The notes: generated from the letters alone by a model not told the origin. A DNA stretch of 64,000 bases from Prauserella shujinwangii (GCF_003001955.1 NZ_PVNH01000009.1:186001-250000); one strand, 5' to 3'; positions 8,219 through 17,244 are shown, numbered from the stretch's first letter. Program-made: numbers and translations.

Positions 8219-9106
8219 ATGACAGTCACGACCACGAACAACGCAGGCACCGGCCCCGCGGGCGCGGCGGGCACCTGGCGGCTCGGCGACCGCACCGTCA
8301 ACCGGCTCGGCTTCGGCACCATGCGGCTGCCGCAGGACTCCGGCTGGCGCCCGCGCGACCGCGAGCAGGCCGTTGCCGTCCTGCGCCGGGCCGTCGAGCT
8401 CGGCGTGAACCACCTCGACACGGCCGCGTTCTACTTCTCGCCGTCCCGGTCGGCCAACGAGCTGGTCAACACCGCGCTGCGCGGGCACTACGACGAACTG
8501 GTGATCGGTACGAAGGTCGGGCCCGGCCGGGACCCGTCCGGAGACTGGCTGCCCGAGGCCCGGCCCGAGCAGCTGCGCGGGCAGGTCGAGGAGAACCTGC
8601 GCCAGCTTGGCCGGGATCACCTGGACCTGGTGAACCTGCGCATCGGCGCGGCGCTCGAGCGGGGCACCGGGTCGCTGGCCGACCGGTTCGGAGTGCTCGC
8701 CGAGCTGCGGGAAGAGGGCCTGATCCGGCACCTGGGGCTCTCCAACGTGGGTCCCGAGCACCTCGCCGAGGCGCAGGCGATCGCGCCGGTCGTGTGCGTG
8801 CAGAACCAGTACGCCCTCGGCAACCGCGCCGACGACGCGCTGGTCGACCTGTGCGCCGAGCAGGGCATCGCCTTCGTCCCGTTCTTCGCGATCCAGTCGG
8901 GCACCACGGACGAGCGGGTGACCGCCCTCGCCGAGACGCACGGTGTCTCCCCGGCGCAGATCCTGCTCGCGTGGAGTCTGCACCGGGGACCGCACGTGCT
9001 GGCGATCCCGGGCACCGGCGACCCGGCCCACCTCGAGGAGAACGTGGCCGCTGCCGGCATACGACTCTCCGCGCAGGACATGGCCACGTTGAACTCGATC
9101 GAATGA
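8219..9106 (+). CDS. aldo/keto reductase
   Basis: This is an NADPH-dependent aldo/keto reductase with a TIM-barrel fold, 295 aa. LGFGTMRLPQ starts the barrel. HLDTAAFYF supplies the catalytic Asp and Tyr, and VIGTKVGPG the Lys. The usual catalytic histidine (normally in an LYLLH-type strand) is replaced in LDLVNLRIG, as in a subgroup of actinobacterial members, so activity or specificity may differ. The ATG at 8219 follows GGCGAGG. It is divergent from the LuxR-type regulator, its likely controller. The natural substrate is unknown. Confidence 0.85.
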   Translation: MTVTTTNNAGTGPAGAAGTWRLGDRTVNRLGFGTMRLPQDSGWRPRDREQAVAVLRRAVELGVNHLDTAAFYFSPSRSANELVNTALRGHYDELVIGTKVGPGRDPSGDWLPEARPEQLRGQVEENLRQLGRDHLDLVNLRIGAALERGTGSLADRFGVLAELREEGLIRHLGLSNVGPEHLAEAQAIAPVVCVQNQYALGNRADDALVDLCAEQGIAFVPFFAIQSGTTDERVTALAETHGVSPAQILLAWSLHRGPHVLAIPGTGDPAHLEENVAAAGIRLSAQDMATLNSIE

Positions 9107-9175
9107 GCTGTTCTTGCAGGTAGATCGACGGAGAGCGACGACCAAGTAAACTTGCCTTGAAGTGGCGGCGAACAA

Positions 9176-9191
9176 GACACCTGAAGGTGTC
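9176..9191. terminator. small hairpin upstream of senX3
   Basis: GACACC-TGAA-GGTGTC forms a 6-bp stem with a 4-nt loop, 70 bp after the aldo/keto reductase stop and 35 bp before senX3. It could be a weak terminator or an operator. There is no T-tract. Confidence 0.35.
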
Positions 9192-9226
9192 ACGGCCATC
9201 ACGACAACGCCGCCAGGACTAGGCCA

Positions 9227-10468
9227 ATGGGCTACCTCGATGCTTACGATTCCCCCGTGACCGCGCCCGCAGCACTCGCTCTGGCCATCGGCGCGCTGGT
9301 GGCCGGTGCGGTGATCGGTTTCGTGCTCGCCCGCGGCCGGTCGGCGGGCACGCGGGGCGTGCCGGCCGGGCCCACGGTGGCCGACCTGCTGGAACGCATC
9401 GTCCGGTCGTCGAACAACGGGGTGCTCGTCCTCAACCGGTTCGGCGACATGGTGCTGCACAACCGGCGAGCCGAGGCGCTCGGCCTGGTCCAGAACGGGC
9501 AGGCCGACGCCAGGGCCCGCAAGGCCGCCGAGCAGGTGGTGGAGACGGCCGAGCCCGCCGAGATCGACCTCTCGCCGCTGGCCGTCCGGGGCAGGGGCCC
9601 CGAGGCCGTGCTCGGCGAGGTGCGGCCGCTCGGCGACGGCTTCACCGTCGTGGAGGCCGTGGACCACTCCGACGCGGTGCGGCTGGAGGCGACCCGGCGG
9701 GACTTCGTCGCCAACGTCAGCCACGAGCTCAAGACCCCCGTCGGCGCGATCGCACTGCTCGCGGAGGCCGTGCTGGACGCGGCCGAGGACACCGACGAGG
9801 TGCGCCGCTTCGGCGAGAAGATCCTCCGCGAGTCCACCCGGCTCGGGAAGCTGGTCACCGAACTGATCGCGCTGTCGCGCCTGCAGGGCGCCGAGCGGCT
9901 GCCCGATCTCAACGTCGTCGAGGTCGACGCCGTCGTGCGCGAGGCACTCGGCCGCACGAAGCTCGCGGCCGAGTCGGCGAACATCTCGGTGGCCACCGAC
10001 GACCCCAGCGGGCTGCTCGTCGAGGGCGACCGCACGCTGCTGGTCACCGCGCTGTCGAACCTGCTGGAGAACGCGGTCGCCTACTCCCCGGAGGGCAGCC
10101 CGGTGTCGATCAGCAGGCGGCTGGTGGACGGCTACGTCGAGATCGCCGTCACCGACCGCGGCATCGGCATCGCCAAGGACGAACAGCAGCGGGTGTTCGA
10201 GCGGTTCTACCGCGTCGACAAGGCCCGTTCGCGGGTCACCGGCGGCACCGGTCTCGGCCTCGCCATCGTCAAGCACGTCGCCGCCAATCACGGCGGCGAG
10301 GTGAAGCTGTGGAGCAGCCCGGGCACCGGTTCCACGTTCACGTTGCGCATCCCCGCGCACGCCGGACCCGAACGGCAGCAGCAGGCCCCCGCCCCCCGGC
10401 GCGAGGAGACCCCCGCGCCGCTGGTGGCGACCTCTGGAGAGAGCACCGAACAGGGAGGAACACCGTGA
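9227..10468 (+). CDS. senX3: sensor histidine kinase SenX3
   Basis: This membrane sensor kinase, with RegX3, controls the phosphate-limitation response in actinobacteria. One strong N-terminal membrane segment (about residues 11-35) is followed by a PAS-like domain (about 50-150). The H-box NVSHELKTPVG has His166, and the ATPase shows the N-box (SNLLENAV), G1 (DRGIGIAKDE) and G2 (GGTGLGLAIV). The ATG at 9227 is used; the GTG at 9257 is an alternative nearer the membrane segment. The stop overlaps the regX3 start by 4 bp. The order gpmA, senX3, regX3, ppx matches mycobacteria apart from the regulator and reductase inserted here. Confidence 0.93.
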   Translation: MGYLDAYDSPVTAPAALALAIGALVAGAVIGFVLARGRSAGTRGVPAGPTVADLLERIVRSSNNGVLVLNRFGDMVLHNRRAEALGLVQNGQADARARKAAEQVVETAEPAEIDLSPLAVRGRGPEAVLGEVRPLGDGFTVVEAVDHSDAVRLEATRRDFVANVSHELKTPVGAIALLAEAVLDAAEDTDEVRRFGEKILRESTRLGKLVTELIALSRLQGAERLPDLNVVEVDAVVREALGRTKLAAESANISVATDDPSGLLVEGDRTLLVTALSNLLENAVAYSPEGSPVSISRRLVDGYVEIAVTDRGIGIAKDEQQRVFERFYRVDKARSRVTGGTGLGLAIVKHVAANHGGEVKLWSSPGTGSTFTLRIPAHAGPERQQQAPAPRREETPAPLVATSGESTEQGGTP

Positions 10469-11157
10469 CGAGGGTGCTGATCGTCGAGGACGAGGAGTCG
10501 TTCGCCGACCCGCTGGCCTTCCTGTTGCGCAAGGAGGGATTCACCACCGCCGTCGCCACCGACGGCCAGCAGGCGCTGGAGGAGTTCGACCGCAACGGCG
10601 CCGACATCGTCCTGCTCGACCTGATGCTGCCGGGTATGAGCGGCACCGACGTGTGCAAGCAGCTGCGGCAGCGCGCCTCGGTGCCGGTGATCATGGTGAC
10701 GGCGCGGGACAGCGAGATCGACAAGGTGGTCGGGCTCGAGCTGGGGGCCGACGACTACGTCACCAAGCCGTACTCGGCGCGCGAGCTGATCGCCCGGGTC
10801 CGGGCCGTGCTGCGCCGCGGCGGGGAGAACGGCGGTTCCGAGGGCGACCTCGCGCCGCCGGTGCTGGCGGCCGGGCCGGTCCGGATGGACGTGGAGCGGC
10901 ACGTCGTGACGGTCGACGGCACCGAGGTCTCGTTGCCGCTGAAGGAGTTCGACCTGCTCGAGTACCTGCTGCGCAACGTGGGCCGGGTGCTCACCAGGGC
11001 GCAGCTCATCGACCGGGTGTGGGGCGCGGACTACGTGGGCGACACCAAGACGCTCGACGTGCACGTCAAGCGCCTGCGCTCCAAGATCGAACCCGATCCC
11101 GGCTCGCCGAGACACCTCGTGACGGTGCGTGGGCTCGGCTACAAGTTCGAAACGTAG
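10465..11157 (+). CDS. regX3: response regulator RegX3 (OmpR/PhoB family)
   Basis: This cytoplasmic DNA-binding regulator is phosphorylated by SenX3. The receiver domain (1-120) has the acidic pair Glu8/Asp9, phospho-acceptor Asp52 in LLDLMLPGMSG, and Lys in VTKPYSARE. The C-terminal winged helix (about 135-230) contains LPLKEFDLLEYLLRN and a TLDVHVKRLRSKIE recognition helix. The GTG at 10465 overlaps the senX3 stop and follows GGAGG at 10455-10458, so translation is coupled. The 230-aa length is normal for the family. Confidence 0.95.
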   Translation: MTRVLIVEDEESFADPLAFLLRKEGFTTAVATDGQQALEEFDRNGADIVLLDLMLPGMSGTDVCKQLRQRASVPVIMVTARDSEIDKVVGLELGADDYVTKPYSARELIARVRAVLRRGGENGGSEGDLAPPVLAAGPVRMDVERHVVTVDGTEVSLPLKEFDLLEYLLRNVGRVLTRAQLIDRVWGADYVGDTKTLDVHVKRLRSKIEPDPGSPRHLVTVRGLGYKFET

Positions 11158-11184
11158 TCCGCGCGCCGGGTACCGTAGGGTTTC

Positions 11185-12174
11185 GTGCGCCTAGGGGTAC
11201 TCGACGTCGGGTCGAACACCGTCCACCTGCTCGTGGTGGACGCGCATCGCGGTGGCCACCCCACGCCGATGCATTCCGAGAAGACCGTGCTCCGGCTCGC
11301 CGAGCAGCTCGACGCGGACGGGCAGCTCACCAAGGCCGGAGCCGACGGCCTGGTCCGCGCGATCGCGGCGGCCAGGGAGTCGGCGGCCCGGCTCGGCTGC
11401 GAGGACGTACTGGCGTTCGCGACGTCGGCCGTGCGCGAGGCGGGCAACTCCGGCAAGGTGCTGCGCAAGGTCACCGAGGAGACCGGGGTCGAGCTGCAGG
11501 TGCTCACCGGCGTCGACGAGGCGCGGCTGACGTTCCTCGCCGTGCGCCGCTGGTTCGGCTGGTCGGCGGGCAAGCTGCTGGTGCTCGACATCGGCGGCGG
11601 CTCGCTGGAGGTCGCCATGGGCATCGACGAGGAGCCGGAGCTGGCCGAGTCGCTGCCGCTCGGCGCGGGCAGGCTCACGCGCACGCGATTCCGGCACGAC
11701 CCGCCCACCCGGTCGGAGCTCGTGTCCACCACCGCGTGGCTGGACGAGCAGGTCAAGGGGCTGGCCAAGGAGGTCGCCGGGCTCGGTGAGCCGGACCGGG
11801 TCGTGGCCACGTCCAAGACGTTCCGCTCGCTGGCGCGGCTCACCGGTGCCGCACCCTCCTCGGCCGGGCCGCGGGCCCGCAGGACGCTGACCGACACCGC
11901 GCTGCGGCAGCTGATCTCCTTCATCTCGCGGATGTCGTCGGCCGACCTCGCCGAGCTGGAAGGGGTCAGCTCCAGCAGGGCACACCAGCTCGTGGCCGGC
12001 GCGCTCGTGGCGCAGGCCACGATGCGCGCGCTGGGTCTCGCTGAGCTGGAGATCTGCCCCTGGGCCCTCCGCGAGGGGGTCATCCTGCGGCGACTGGACC
12101 ACGCGAACGGTGCGGACCAGACTGCACTGTTGACCGGCCAGGGTCGGCGCGATTGCCGTCCTAGTTCACACTAG
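11185..12174 (+). CDS. ppx: Ppx/GppA-type exopolyphosphatase
   Basis: This protein hydrolyses polyphosphate or pppGpp and belongs to the ASKHA fold. Phosphate-binding signatures are LDVGSNTVHLLVVD at the N-terminus and LVLDIGGGSLEVAMG near residue 133. At 329 aa it is the short actinobacterial Ppx1 type. The GTG at 11185 sits 8 nt after a TACCGT hexamer (11171-11176), suggesting a leaderless transcript. The location after regX3 suggests a role in phosphate homeostasis. Confidence 0.9.
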   Translation: MRLGVLDVGSNTVHLLVVDAHRGGHPTPMHSEKTVLRLAEQLDADGQLTKAGADGLVRAIAAARESAARLGCEDVLAFATSAVREAGNSGKVLRKVTEETGVELQVLTGVDEARLTFLAVRRWFGWSAGKLLVLDIGGGSLEVAMGIDEEPELAESLPLGAGRLTRTRFRHDPPTRSELVSTTAWLDEQVKGLAKEVAGLGEPDRVVATSKTFRSLARLTGAAPSSAGPRARRTLTDTALRQLISFISRMSSADLAELEGVSSSRAHQLVAGALVAQATMRALGLAELEICPWALREGVILRRLDHANGADQTALLTGQGRRDCRPSSH

Positions 12175-12206
12175 ACGCAGACAACGGGCGACGGGCACGG
12201 TGAAAG

Positions 12207-13733
12207 GTGATGACTCGAGACAGCGACGGCGAGAAGCGGACACAGAAGACTGTGGCCGAACTGCTCGCCCAACACGGCGGGCAGGTCGGTGGCACACGCC
12301 GCCGGCGGCGTCGCGCTGCCGAGGATGACGACGCACCTGGCGGCCGTCAGCCGGACATCAGCGACACGGCGCCCCAGGCGATCATCGAACGCATCCGGTC
12401 GGAGAGCGCGTCCGCACCCGGCCGCAACGGCAGGGGCGAGCACGCCGCTCCCGCACGCAACGGGCACGTGGCCCCGGCCGAGCCCCAGCCACCCCAACCG
12501 GCCCAGCCGCCGCCCGCACCGCAGCCGCCGCAGGACGAGGCACCCCCGCAGCCGCCGCCGCGGTACCAGCCGAGGAGCGCGCCGCCACCGCCACCACCGC
12601 AGGCTCCGCCGCCCGCGGCACCGCCGCACGGCACGGGTGCCTACCCGGCTCCCGCGCCGGAGGAGAACGGCAGAAATCCGCTGCCCCCGCGTGGAGCCGC
12701 TCCCGCCCAGCCCAGCCAGCCCCTGCCGGTGCCGCCGGAGGCGCCGCGCGGGCGGGGGCCGAGAGCGGTGCCCGCCCCGCCACCGCCGCCGCAACCCCCG
12801 CCACAGCACCACGGGCCGGACGGAACCCTCTCGGCCCGGCTCGACGGGCTGGGGGACGCCACCTCCGAGCCGGGCGCTCCGGAGCAGCCGGGGCCACCCG
12901 TACCCCCGCCGCCGCAGGCCGGCGGCTACCCCGCGCCGCCGCTGCGCCGCAGACCGCTGCGGGGAGCGCCGCCGCCCGCGGCCGAGCCGAACACCGAGCA
13001 GTTCCCCGCGGTGAGCGACGGTCCCGCGCCACCGGAGGCGCACGCGCCCGACGCGGCCCCCAACGTGGACGAACCGCCCGCCGGGCTCTCCGGCTGGCGC
13101 GGGCGCCGGACGTCCCGGCGGGAGCGGGACCCGGTCGCGCAGGAGGACACCGAGGTCGGCGTGATGCCCGCCGTGCCGCCCGGCCCGGGGGGCGCCGCCG
13201 ACGCCGGACCGCCCACCGGGCATTTCGTGCCGGACTTCGACGACGAGGACGACTACGGCGACGGGCCAGGATTCGGCGGCCGCGCGCGCACGGGCGTCCT
13301 CGACGACGACCCGCTCGGCGAGGGCGGGACGGCCGTCGGCTACGCCGGTGAACCGTACGACGACTACGAGGACGAGCCGTACGACGAGTACGCCGCCGAC
13401 ACCGACGACGACCTCGACGACGCCGATGCCGACGACGCCGAGGCGTTCCCGGAGGCCGCGGAGGAGCCGTCCCCGGCCAGGCAGTGGCTGGCCCTCGCCG
13501 GCCAGCTCGCGCTCGGGGTGGTCGGCGGTGCGGGCGTGTGGCTCGCGTTCAACTGGCTCTGGGTGCAGCTGCCCGCCGCCGCGCTGGTCGCCGCGCTGGT
13601 GGTGACGGTCGGGCTGGTGTGGATCGTCCGCCGGGTCCGGCGTGCGGAGGACCTCCAGACGACCGTGCTCGCGCTGCTGGTGGGGCTGGTGGTGACGGTG
13701 TCACCCGCCGCCCTGCTGCTCGTGTCGAGGTAG
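12207..13733 (+). CDS. proline-rich membrane protein, Rv0497-like
   Basis: The function of this 508-aa protein is unknown. The N-terminus (KRTQKTVAELLAQHGG, then an RRRRRRA cluster) is conserved in the family. Residues about 70-280 are strongly Pro/Ala-rich, about 330-415 are Asp/Glu-rich and disordered, and two or three membrane segments fill the last 90 residues (LAGQLALGVVGGAGVWLAF onward), putting the long tail in the cytoplasm. ATG 12210 is as likely a start as GTG 12207. A shorter relative follows ppx in M. tuberculosis. The acidic and Pro-rich middle explains several spurious antisense reading frames. Confidence 0.8.
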   Translation: MMTRDSDGEKRTQKTVAELLAQHGGQVGGTRRRRRRAAEDDDAPGGRQPDISDTAPQAIIERIRSESASAPGRNGRGEHAAPARNGHVAPAEPQPPQPAQPPPAPQPPQDEAPPQPPPRYQPRSAPPPPPPQAPPPAAPPHGTGAYPAPAPEENGRNPLPPRGAAPAQPSQPLPVPPEAPRGRGPRAVPAPPPPPQPPPQHHGPDGTLSARLDGLGDATSEPGAPEQPGPPVPPPPQAGGYPAPPLRRRPLRGAPPPAAEPNTEQFPAVSDGPAPPEAHAPDAAPNVDEPPAGLSGWRGRRTSRRERDPVAQEDTEVGVMPAVPPGPGGAADAGPPTGHFVPDFDDEDDYGDGPGFGGRARTGVLDDDPLGEGGTAVGYAGEPYDDYEDEPYDEYAADTDDDLDDADADDAEAFPEAAEEPSPARQWLALAGQLALGVVGGAGVWLAFNWLWVQLPAAALVAALVVTVGLVWIVRRVRRAEDLQTTVLALLVGLVVTVSPAALLLVSR

Positions 13734-13741
13734 CGCGCTTG

Positions 13742-14539
13742 GTGAACTCGGCGATCCCCGTCGGACTGTCGACGGCGTCGGTGTGGCCGCTGCGCGCGCA
13801 GAACGCGTTCGAACTCGCGGCGGCGCTCGGCTACGACGGGGTCGAGGTGATGGTCTGGGCCGATCCGGTCAGCCAGGACGTGCCCGCGCTGCGCAAGCTG
13901 AGCCAGGGGACGGGGGTGCCGGTGCTGTCGGTGCACTCGCCTTCGCTGCTCATCACGCAGCGGGTCTGGTCGCCGGACCCGGTGGTGCGGCTCAAGCGGA
14001 GCGTGGAGGCGGCCCTGGAGCTGGAGGCTCGGACCGTGGTGGTCCACCCGCCGTTCCGCTGGCAGCGCCGCTACGGCGACTACTTTCCCGACCTGCTCGC
14101 CGAGCTGGAGGAGTCCAGCGGCGTGGCCATCGCCGTGGAGAACATGTTCAAGGTCCGGCCGCCCGGTGGCGGCCGCCACAGCAGGGTGTCGGCGTTCCGG
14201 CCCTCGATCGACCCGACCGACGTCGGCTACCGCAACTACACCCTCGACCTCTCCCATGCCGCCGCCGCGCACATGGACGCGCTGGCGCTGGCCGACCGCA
14301 TGGGTGCGGGGCTCAGCCACGTGCACCTGGCCGACGGCACCGGCGTGCCGAAGGACGAGCACCTGGTGCCTGGCCGGGGCGGCCAGCCGTGCGCCCAGCT
14401 GCTGGAGCGGCTGGCGACCACCGGTTTCCAGGGGCAGGTCGTGCTCGAGGTCAACACCCGCGGCGCCCGGCGCAGCGCACAGCGGGTGAAGGATCTGGCC
14501 GAGGCCCTGCTGTTCGCCCGGTTCCACCTCGGCCAGTAG
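13742..14539 (+). CDS. sugar phosphate isomerase/epimerase-like TIM-barrel protein (Rv0498-like)
   Basis: This AP-endonuclease-2-like TIM-barrel protein of 265 aa has visible metal-ligand segments: YDGVEVMVW, VHSPS, VVHPPFRW, VAVENMF and HVHLADGTG. The family includes xylose-isomerase-like epimerases, but the substrate here is unknown. The GTG at 13742 follows the previous stop by 8 bp; the preceding TTG (13739) is also in frame. Genome position matches Rv0498. A strong palindrome lies after the stop. Confidence 0.8.
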   Translation: MNSAIPVGLSTASVWPLRAQNAFELAAALGYDGVEVMVWADPVSQDVPALRKLSQGTGVPVLSVHSPSLLITQRVWSPDPVVRLKRSVEAALELEARTVVVHPPFRWQRRYGDYFPDLLAELEESSGVAIAVENMFKVRPPGGGRHSRVSAFRPSIDPTDVGYRNYTLDLSHAAAAHMDALALADRMGAGLSHVHLADGTGVPKDEHLVPGRGGQPCAQLLERLATTGFQGQVVLEVNTRGARRSAQRVKDLAEALLFARFHLGQ

Positions 14540-14578
14540 CGGGCGGCAGCCGTCGTGCCTGGTCACGCATCGTGAGCA

Positions 14579-14604
14579 CGCCGCGTGGTGCACACCACGC
14601 GGCG
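14579..14604. promoter_or_regulatory. perfect 12-bp-arm palindrome upstream of proline dehydrogenase
   Basis: CGCCGCGTGGTG and its exact reverse complement flank a 2-bp centre (CA). The site is 40 bp after the TIM-barrel gene stop and 45 bp before the TACAGT hexamer of the next gene. It could be an operator for proline dehydrogenase or a terminator; the tiny loop favours a dimeric regulator site. Confidence 0.5.
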
Positions 14605-14648
14605 GCACGACGTACGAAGGCAGGCATCGATCGGTGCCTACCGACACG

Positions 14649-14654
14649 TACAGT
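14649..14654 (+). promoter_or_regulatory. -10 hexamer of a probable leaderless promoter for proline dehydrogenase
   Basis: TACAGT ends 7 nt before the GTG start at 14662, so the predicted transcription start coincides with the start codon. No Shine-Dalgarno sequence is visible. Confidence 0.5.
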
Positions 14655-14661
14655 TTTTGCT

Positions 14662-15603
14662 GTGAACCCGCTGCGTTCGTTGATCCTCGCCGCCGCAGGC
14701 AACGAGGCGATCCGGCGCCTCGTCGCCACCGCGCCGGGCACCCGGGGCGTCGTCCAGCGGTTCGTGGCAGGCGAGACCACGGCCGACGCCCTCGCCGCCG
14801 TCCGGGCCCTCGCGGCCGACGGCCGGTACGCCACCCTCGACTATCTCGGCGAGGACACCAGTGACCGGGCCCTGACCGAGGAGATCGTGCGCAGTTACCT
14901 GCGCCTGCTCGACGAGCTGCACGCCGAGGGGCTCGCCGGGCGGGCCGAGGTGAGCGTCAAGCTCTCCGCCCTCAGCGTCCGGACCGGGACCGGCCCCTTC
15001 GACGAGCGGCTCGCGCTCGACAACGCCTCCCGCGTCTGTGCCGCCGCCGAGCAGCGCGGCACCACCGTGACCGTCGACATGGAGGACCACACCGCCACCG
15101 ACGCGACCCTGCGCGTGCTGGCCGAGCTGCGGCGCACGTGGCCCCGGACGGGCGCCGTGCTGCAGTCCTACCTGCGCCGCACCGAGGCGGACGCCGCCGC
15201 GCTGGCGGGCCCCGGCAGCCGCGTGCGGCTGTGCAAGGGGGCCTACGCCGAGCCCGCGGACGTCGCGTTCGATTCGGCCCACGAGGTCGACCTCAGCTAC
15301 GTACGCTGCGCGAACCTGCTCCTCGAAGGAGAGGGCTACCCGATGTTCGCGACACACGATCCGCGCCTCATCGCCGTGCTGGCGGAACGGGTCCGCTGGT
15401 ACGGCCGCAAGCAGGGCAGCTACGAGTACCAGATGCTGTACGGGGTCCGGCCGGACGAGCAGCGCCGGCTGGCGGCGGAAGGGGAGACCGTGCGCGTGTA
15501 CGTGCCGTTCGGTGAGCAGTGGTACGGGTACCTGATGCGACGGCTGGCCGAACGGCCCGCGAACACGGCGTTCTTCCTGCGAGCACTGGCCAGCCGTTCG
15601 TGA
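14662..15603 (+). CDS. proline dehydrogenase (PutB type)
   Basis: The enzyme oxidises proline to pyrroline-5-carboxylate with FAD and passes electrons to the quinone pool at the membrane. The 313-aa monofunctional PRODH shows VSVKLSALS, TVDMEDH, RLCKGAYAEP and the C-terminal flavin/substrate motif YVPFGEQWYGYLMRRLAERP. The GTG at 14662 is supported by the -10 hexamer. No P5C dehydrogenase gene is adjacent, so the second step is encoded elsewhere. The stop overlaps the thioesterase start by 4 bp; proC, the opposing biosynthetic gene, lies 831 bp downstream. Confidence 0.93.
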   Translation: MNPLRSLILAAAGNEAIRRLVATAPGTRGVVQRFVAGETTADALAAVRALAADGRYATLDYLGEDTSDRALTEEIVRSYLRLLDELHAEGLAGRAEVSVKLSALSVRTGTGPFDERLALDNASRVCAAAEQRGTTVTVDMEDHTATDATLRVLAELRRTWPRTGAVLQSYLRRTEADAAALAGPGSRVRLCKGAYAEPADVAFDSAHEVDLSYVRCANLLLEGEGYPMFATHDPRLIAVLAERVRWYGRKQGSYEYQMLYGVRPDEQRRLAAEGETVRVYVPFGEQWYGYLMRRLAERPANTAFFLRALASRS

Positions 15604-16424
15604 GCACCGTCGAGTTCGGTCCGGCGTCGTTCCAGTCGGCCTGCAGCGCCCGCTCGCTCGGGGACGGAACGTTCACGGCGGACCTGCGCCAGGAGTGGTC
15701 CATCGGTGGGCATCCGCACGGCGGCTTCGTGCTGGCGCTGCTCGCCAAGGCCGCGCTGAAGGCTCTCGCCGAGCAGGGTGAGCCGCCGGCCGAGCCGATG
15801 GTGGTCAGCGCCGAGTTCCTGCGCCCGCCCGCGTGCGGGCCGGTGCTGCTGCGCACCGACGTCCGGAAGGTCGGCAGGCGCACCACGGTCGTCGCCGTCG
15901 GGCTGGAACAGCGCGGGCGCAGCTGCGTCGAGGCCAGGGTCACCACCGGCAGGCTGCCCACCCGCAGGCCCGTGTGGAACGACGCGCCCGCGATGCCCGC
16001 CGAGCCCCCGCCGGGCGCCGTCGTGCTGTCCGGCGACACGTCGGAGGGCATGTTCAACCTCGCCAAGGGCTGCGAGGTGCGCCTCGACCCCGCGACGGCG
16101 GGCTACCTGTCCGGCCGCACCGGCGACCCACCGCGGATGCGGCTGTGGGTGCGGCCGAAGGACGGCGAGGTGGACCCCTTGTTCGCGGTGCTGGCCGGCG
16201 ACGTCAACCCGCCCGTGGTGTTCAGCCTCGGCCGGTTCGGCTGGGCACCGACGGCCCAGCTCACCGCGCTGGTGCGAGCCCGGCCCGCACCCGGCTGGCT
16301 GCGGGTGCACGTGGAGTCCCGGTCCATCCAGGAGGCGTGGTTCGACTCGGACGCGACCGTCGTCGACTCGGCGGGCCGCATCGTGTGCCAGGCACGCCAG
16401 CTGGCGCTGGCACCCGCGCCGTAG
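15600..16424 (+). CDS. double-hotdog acyl-CoA thioesterase family protein
   Basis: This 274-aa cytoplasmic protein has two hotdog halves. The N-terminal half shows WSIGGHPHGGFVLALLAKAAL, the helix of the hotdog fold; the C-terminal half (VFSLGRFGWAPTAQLTALV and VVDSAGRIVCQARQLAL) has typical terminal strands. It probably hydrolyses acyl-CoA esters. The GTG at 15600 overlaps the PRODH stop (GTGA), implying translational coupling. The acyl substrate cannot be inferred. Confidence 0.8.
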   Translation: MSTVEFGPASFQSACSARSLGDGTFTADLRQEWSIGGHPHGGFVLALLAKAALKALAEQGEPPAEPMVVSAEFLRPPACGPVLLRTDVRKVGRRTTVVAVGLEQRGRSCVEARVTTGRLPTRRPVWNDAPAMPAEPPPGAVVLSGDTSEGMFNLAKGCEVRLDPATAGYLSGRTGDPPRMRLWVRPKDGEVDPLFAVLAGDVNPPVVFSLGRFGWAPTAQLTALVRARPAPGWLRVHVESRSIQEAWFDSDATVVDSAGRIVCQARQLALAPAP

Positions 16425-16434
16425 GGTGAGCCGC

Positions 16435-17244
16435 ATGTCGACGATCGCGGTACTCGGAGCTGGGAAGATCGGTGAGGCGCTGCTGTCCGGGCTGCTGCAC
16501 AGCGGCAGGCCCGCGAGTGAGCTGTGCTTCACCGAGCGGCACCCGGAGCGCGCCGCCGAGCTGACGCGGCGGTACGGGGTCGAGAGCGTCTCGGTCGGCG
16601 ACGCGGCCAAACGGGCCGACGTGCTCGTGGTGGCCGTGAAGCCGCAGGACATCGAGCCGCTGCTCGCGGAGCTGGCCCCGCTGATCGGCCCCGACTCGCT
16701 CGTCGTGTCGCTGTGCGCGGGCCTGCCGACCGCGCTGTACGAGCGGCGGCTGCCGGAGGGCACCCCGGTCGTGCGGGTGATGCCGAACACGCCGATGCTG
16801 GTCAACGAGGCCATGAGCGCCGTGTCCGCGGGCCGGTACGCCACGCCGGAGCACGTCCGGACCGTGGCGGCGGTGCTGTCCAGCGTGGGCAAAGTCGTCG
16901 AGGTGCCGGAGTCGCAGCAGGACGCGGTCACCGCCCTGTCCGGCTCGGGGCCCGCCTACTTCTTCTACCTGGTCGAAGCCATGATCGACGCGGGCATCCT
17001 GCTCGGCCTGCCGCGTGCGGTCGCCGAGCAGCTCATCGTCCAGTCCGCCGTCGGCGCCGCGAAGATGCTGGCCGACTCCGACGAGCACCCGGTGATCCTG
17101 CGGGAGAACGTCACCTCACCCGCCGGGACCACGATCAACGCCATCCGGGAGCTGGAGAAGCACGGCGTGCGCGCCGCCCTGCTCGCCGCCATCGAGGCCG
17201 CCAGGGACCGTTCGGTCGAGCTCGGCAGGGCCCACGAGGACTAG
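16435..17244 (+). CDS. proC: pyrroline-5-carboxylate reductase
   Basis: ProC reduces pyrroline-5-carboxylate to proline with NAD(P)H, the last step of proline synthesis. The Rossmann motif AVLGAGKIGEALLSGL starts at residue 5. MPNTPMLVNEAMSA and the C-terminal signature SGSGPAYFFYLVEAMIDAG are diagnostic; the length of 269 aa is standard. TAGGGT (16422-16427) ends 7 nt before the ATG, so a leaderless transcript independent of the upstream genes is likely. The synteny with Rv0500 also supports the call. Confidence 0.95.
   Translation: MSTIAVLGAGKIGEALLSGLLHSGRPASELCFTERHPERAAELTRRYGVESVSVGDAAKRADVLVVAVKPQDIEPLLAELAPLIGPDSLVVSLCAGLPTALYERRLPEGTPVVRVMPNTPMLVNEAMSAVSAGRYATPEHVRTVAAVLSSVGKVVEVPESQQDAVTALSGSGPAYFFYLVEAMIDAGILLGLPRAVAEQLIVQSAVGAAKMLADSDEHPVILRENVTSPAGTTINAIRELEKHGVRAALLAAIEAARDRSVELGRAHED

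Noticed and set aside
9107-9226. RegX3/PhoP boxes upstream of senX3
   Set aside because: I could not find a convincing pair of direct repeats at the right spacing, only a short hairpin.
7478-10360. A 960-codon minus-strand reading frame
   Set aside because: Only the 3' 214 codons form a protein with recognisable domains. The rest is antisense to the aldo/keto reductase and senX3, with the Arg/His/Gly/Val-rich composition of a shadow frame.
12171-13223. Gly/Arg-rich minus-strand frame opposite the Pro-rich protein
   Set aside because: It mirrors Pro/Ala codons of the sense gene; the sense gene has membrane segments and conserved synteny.
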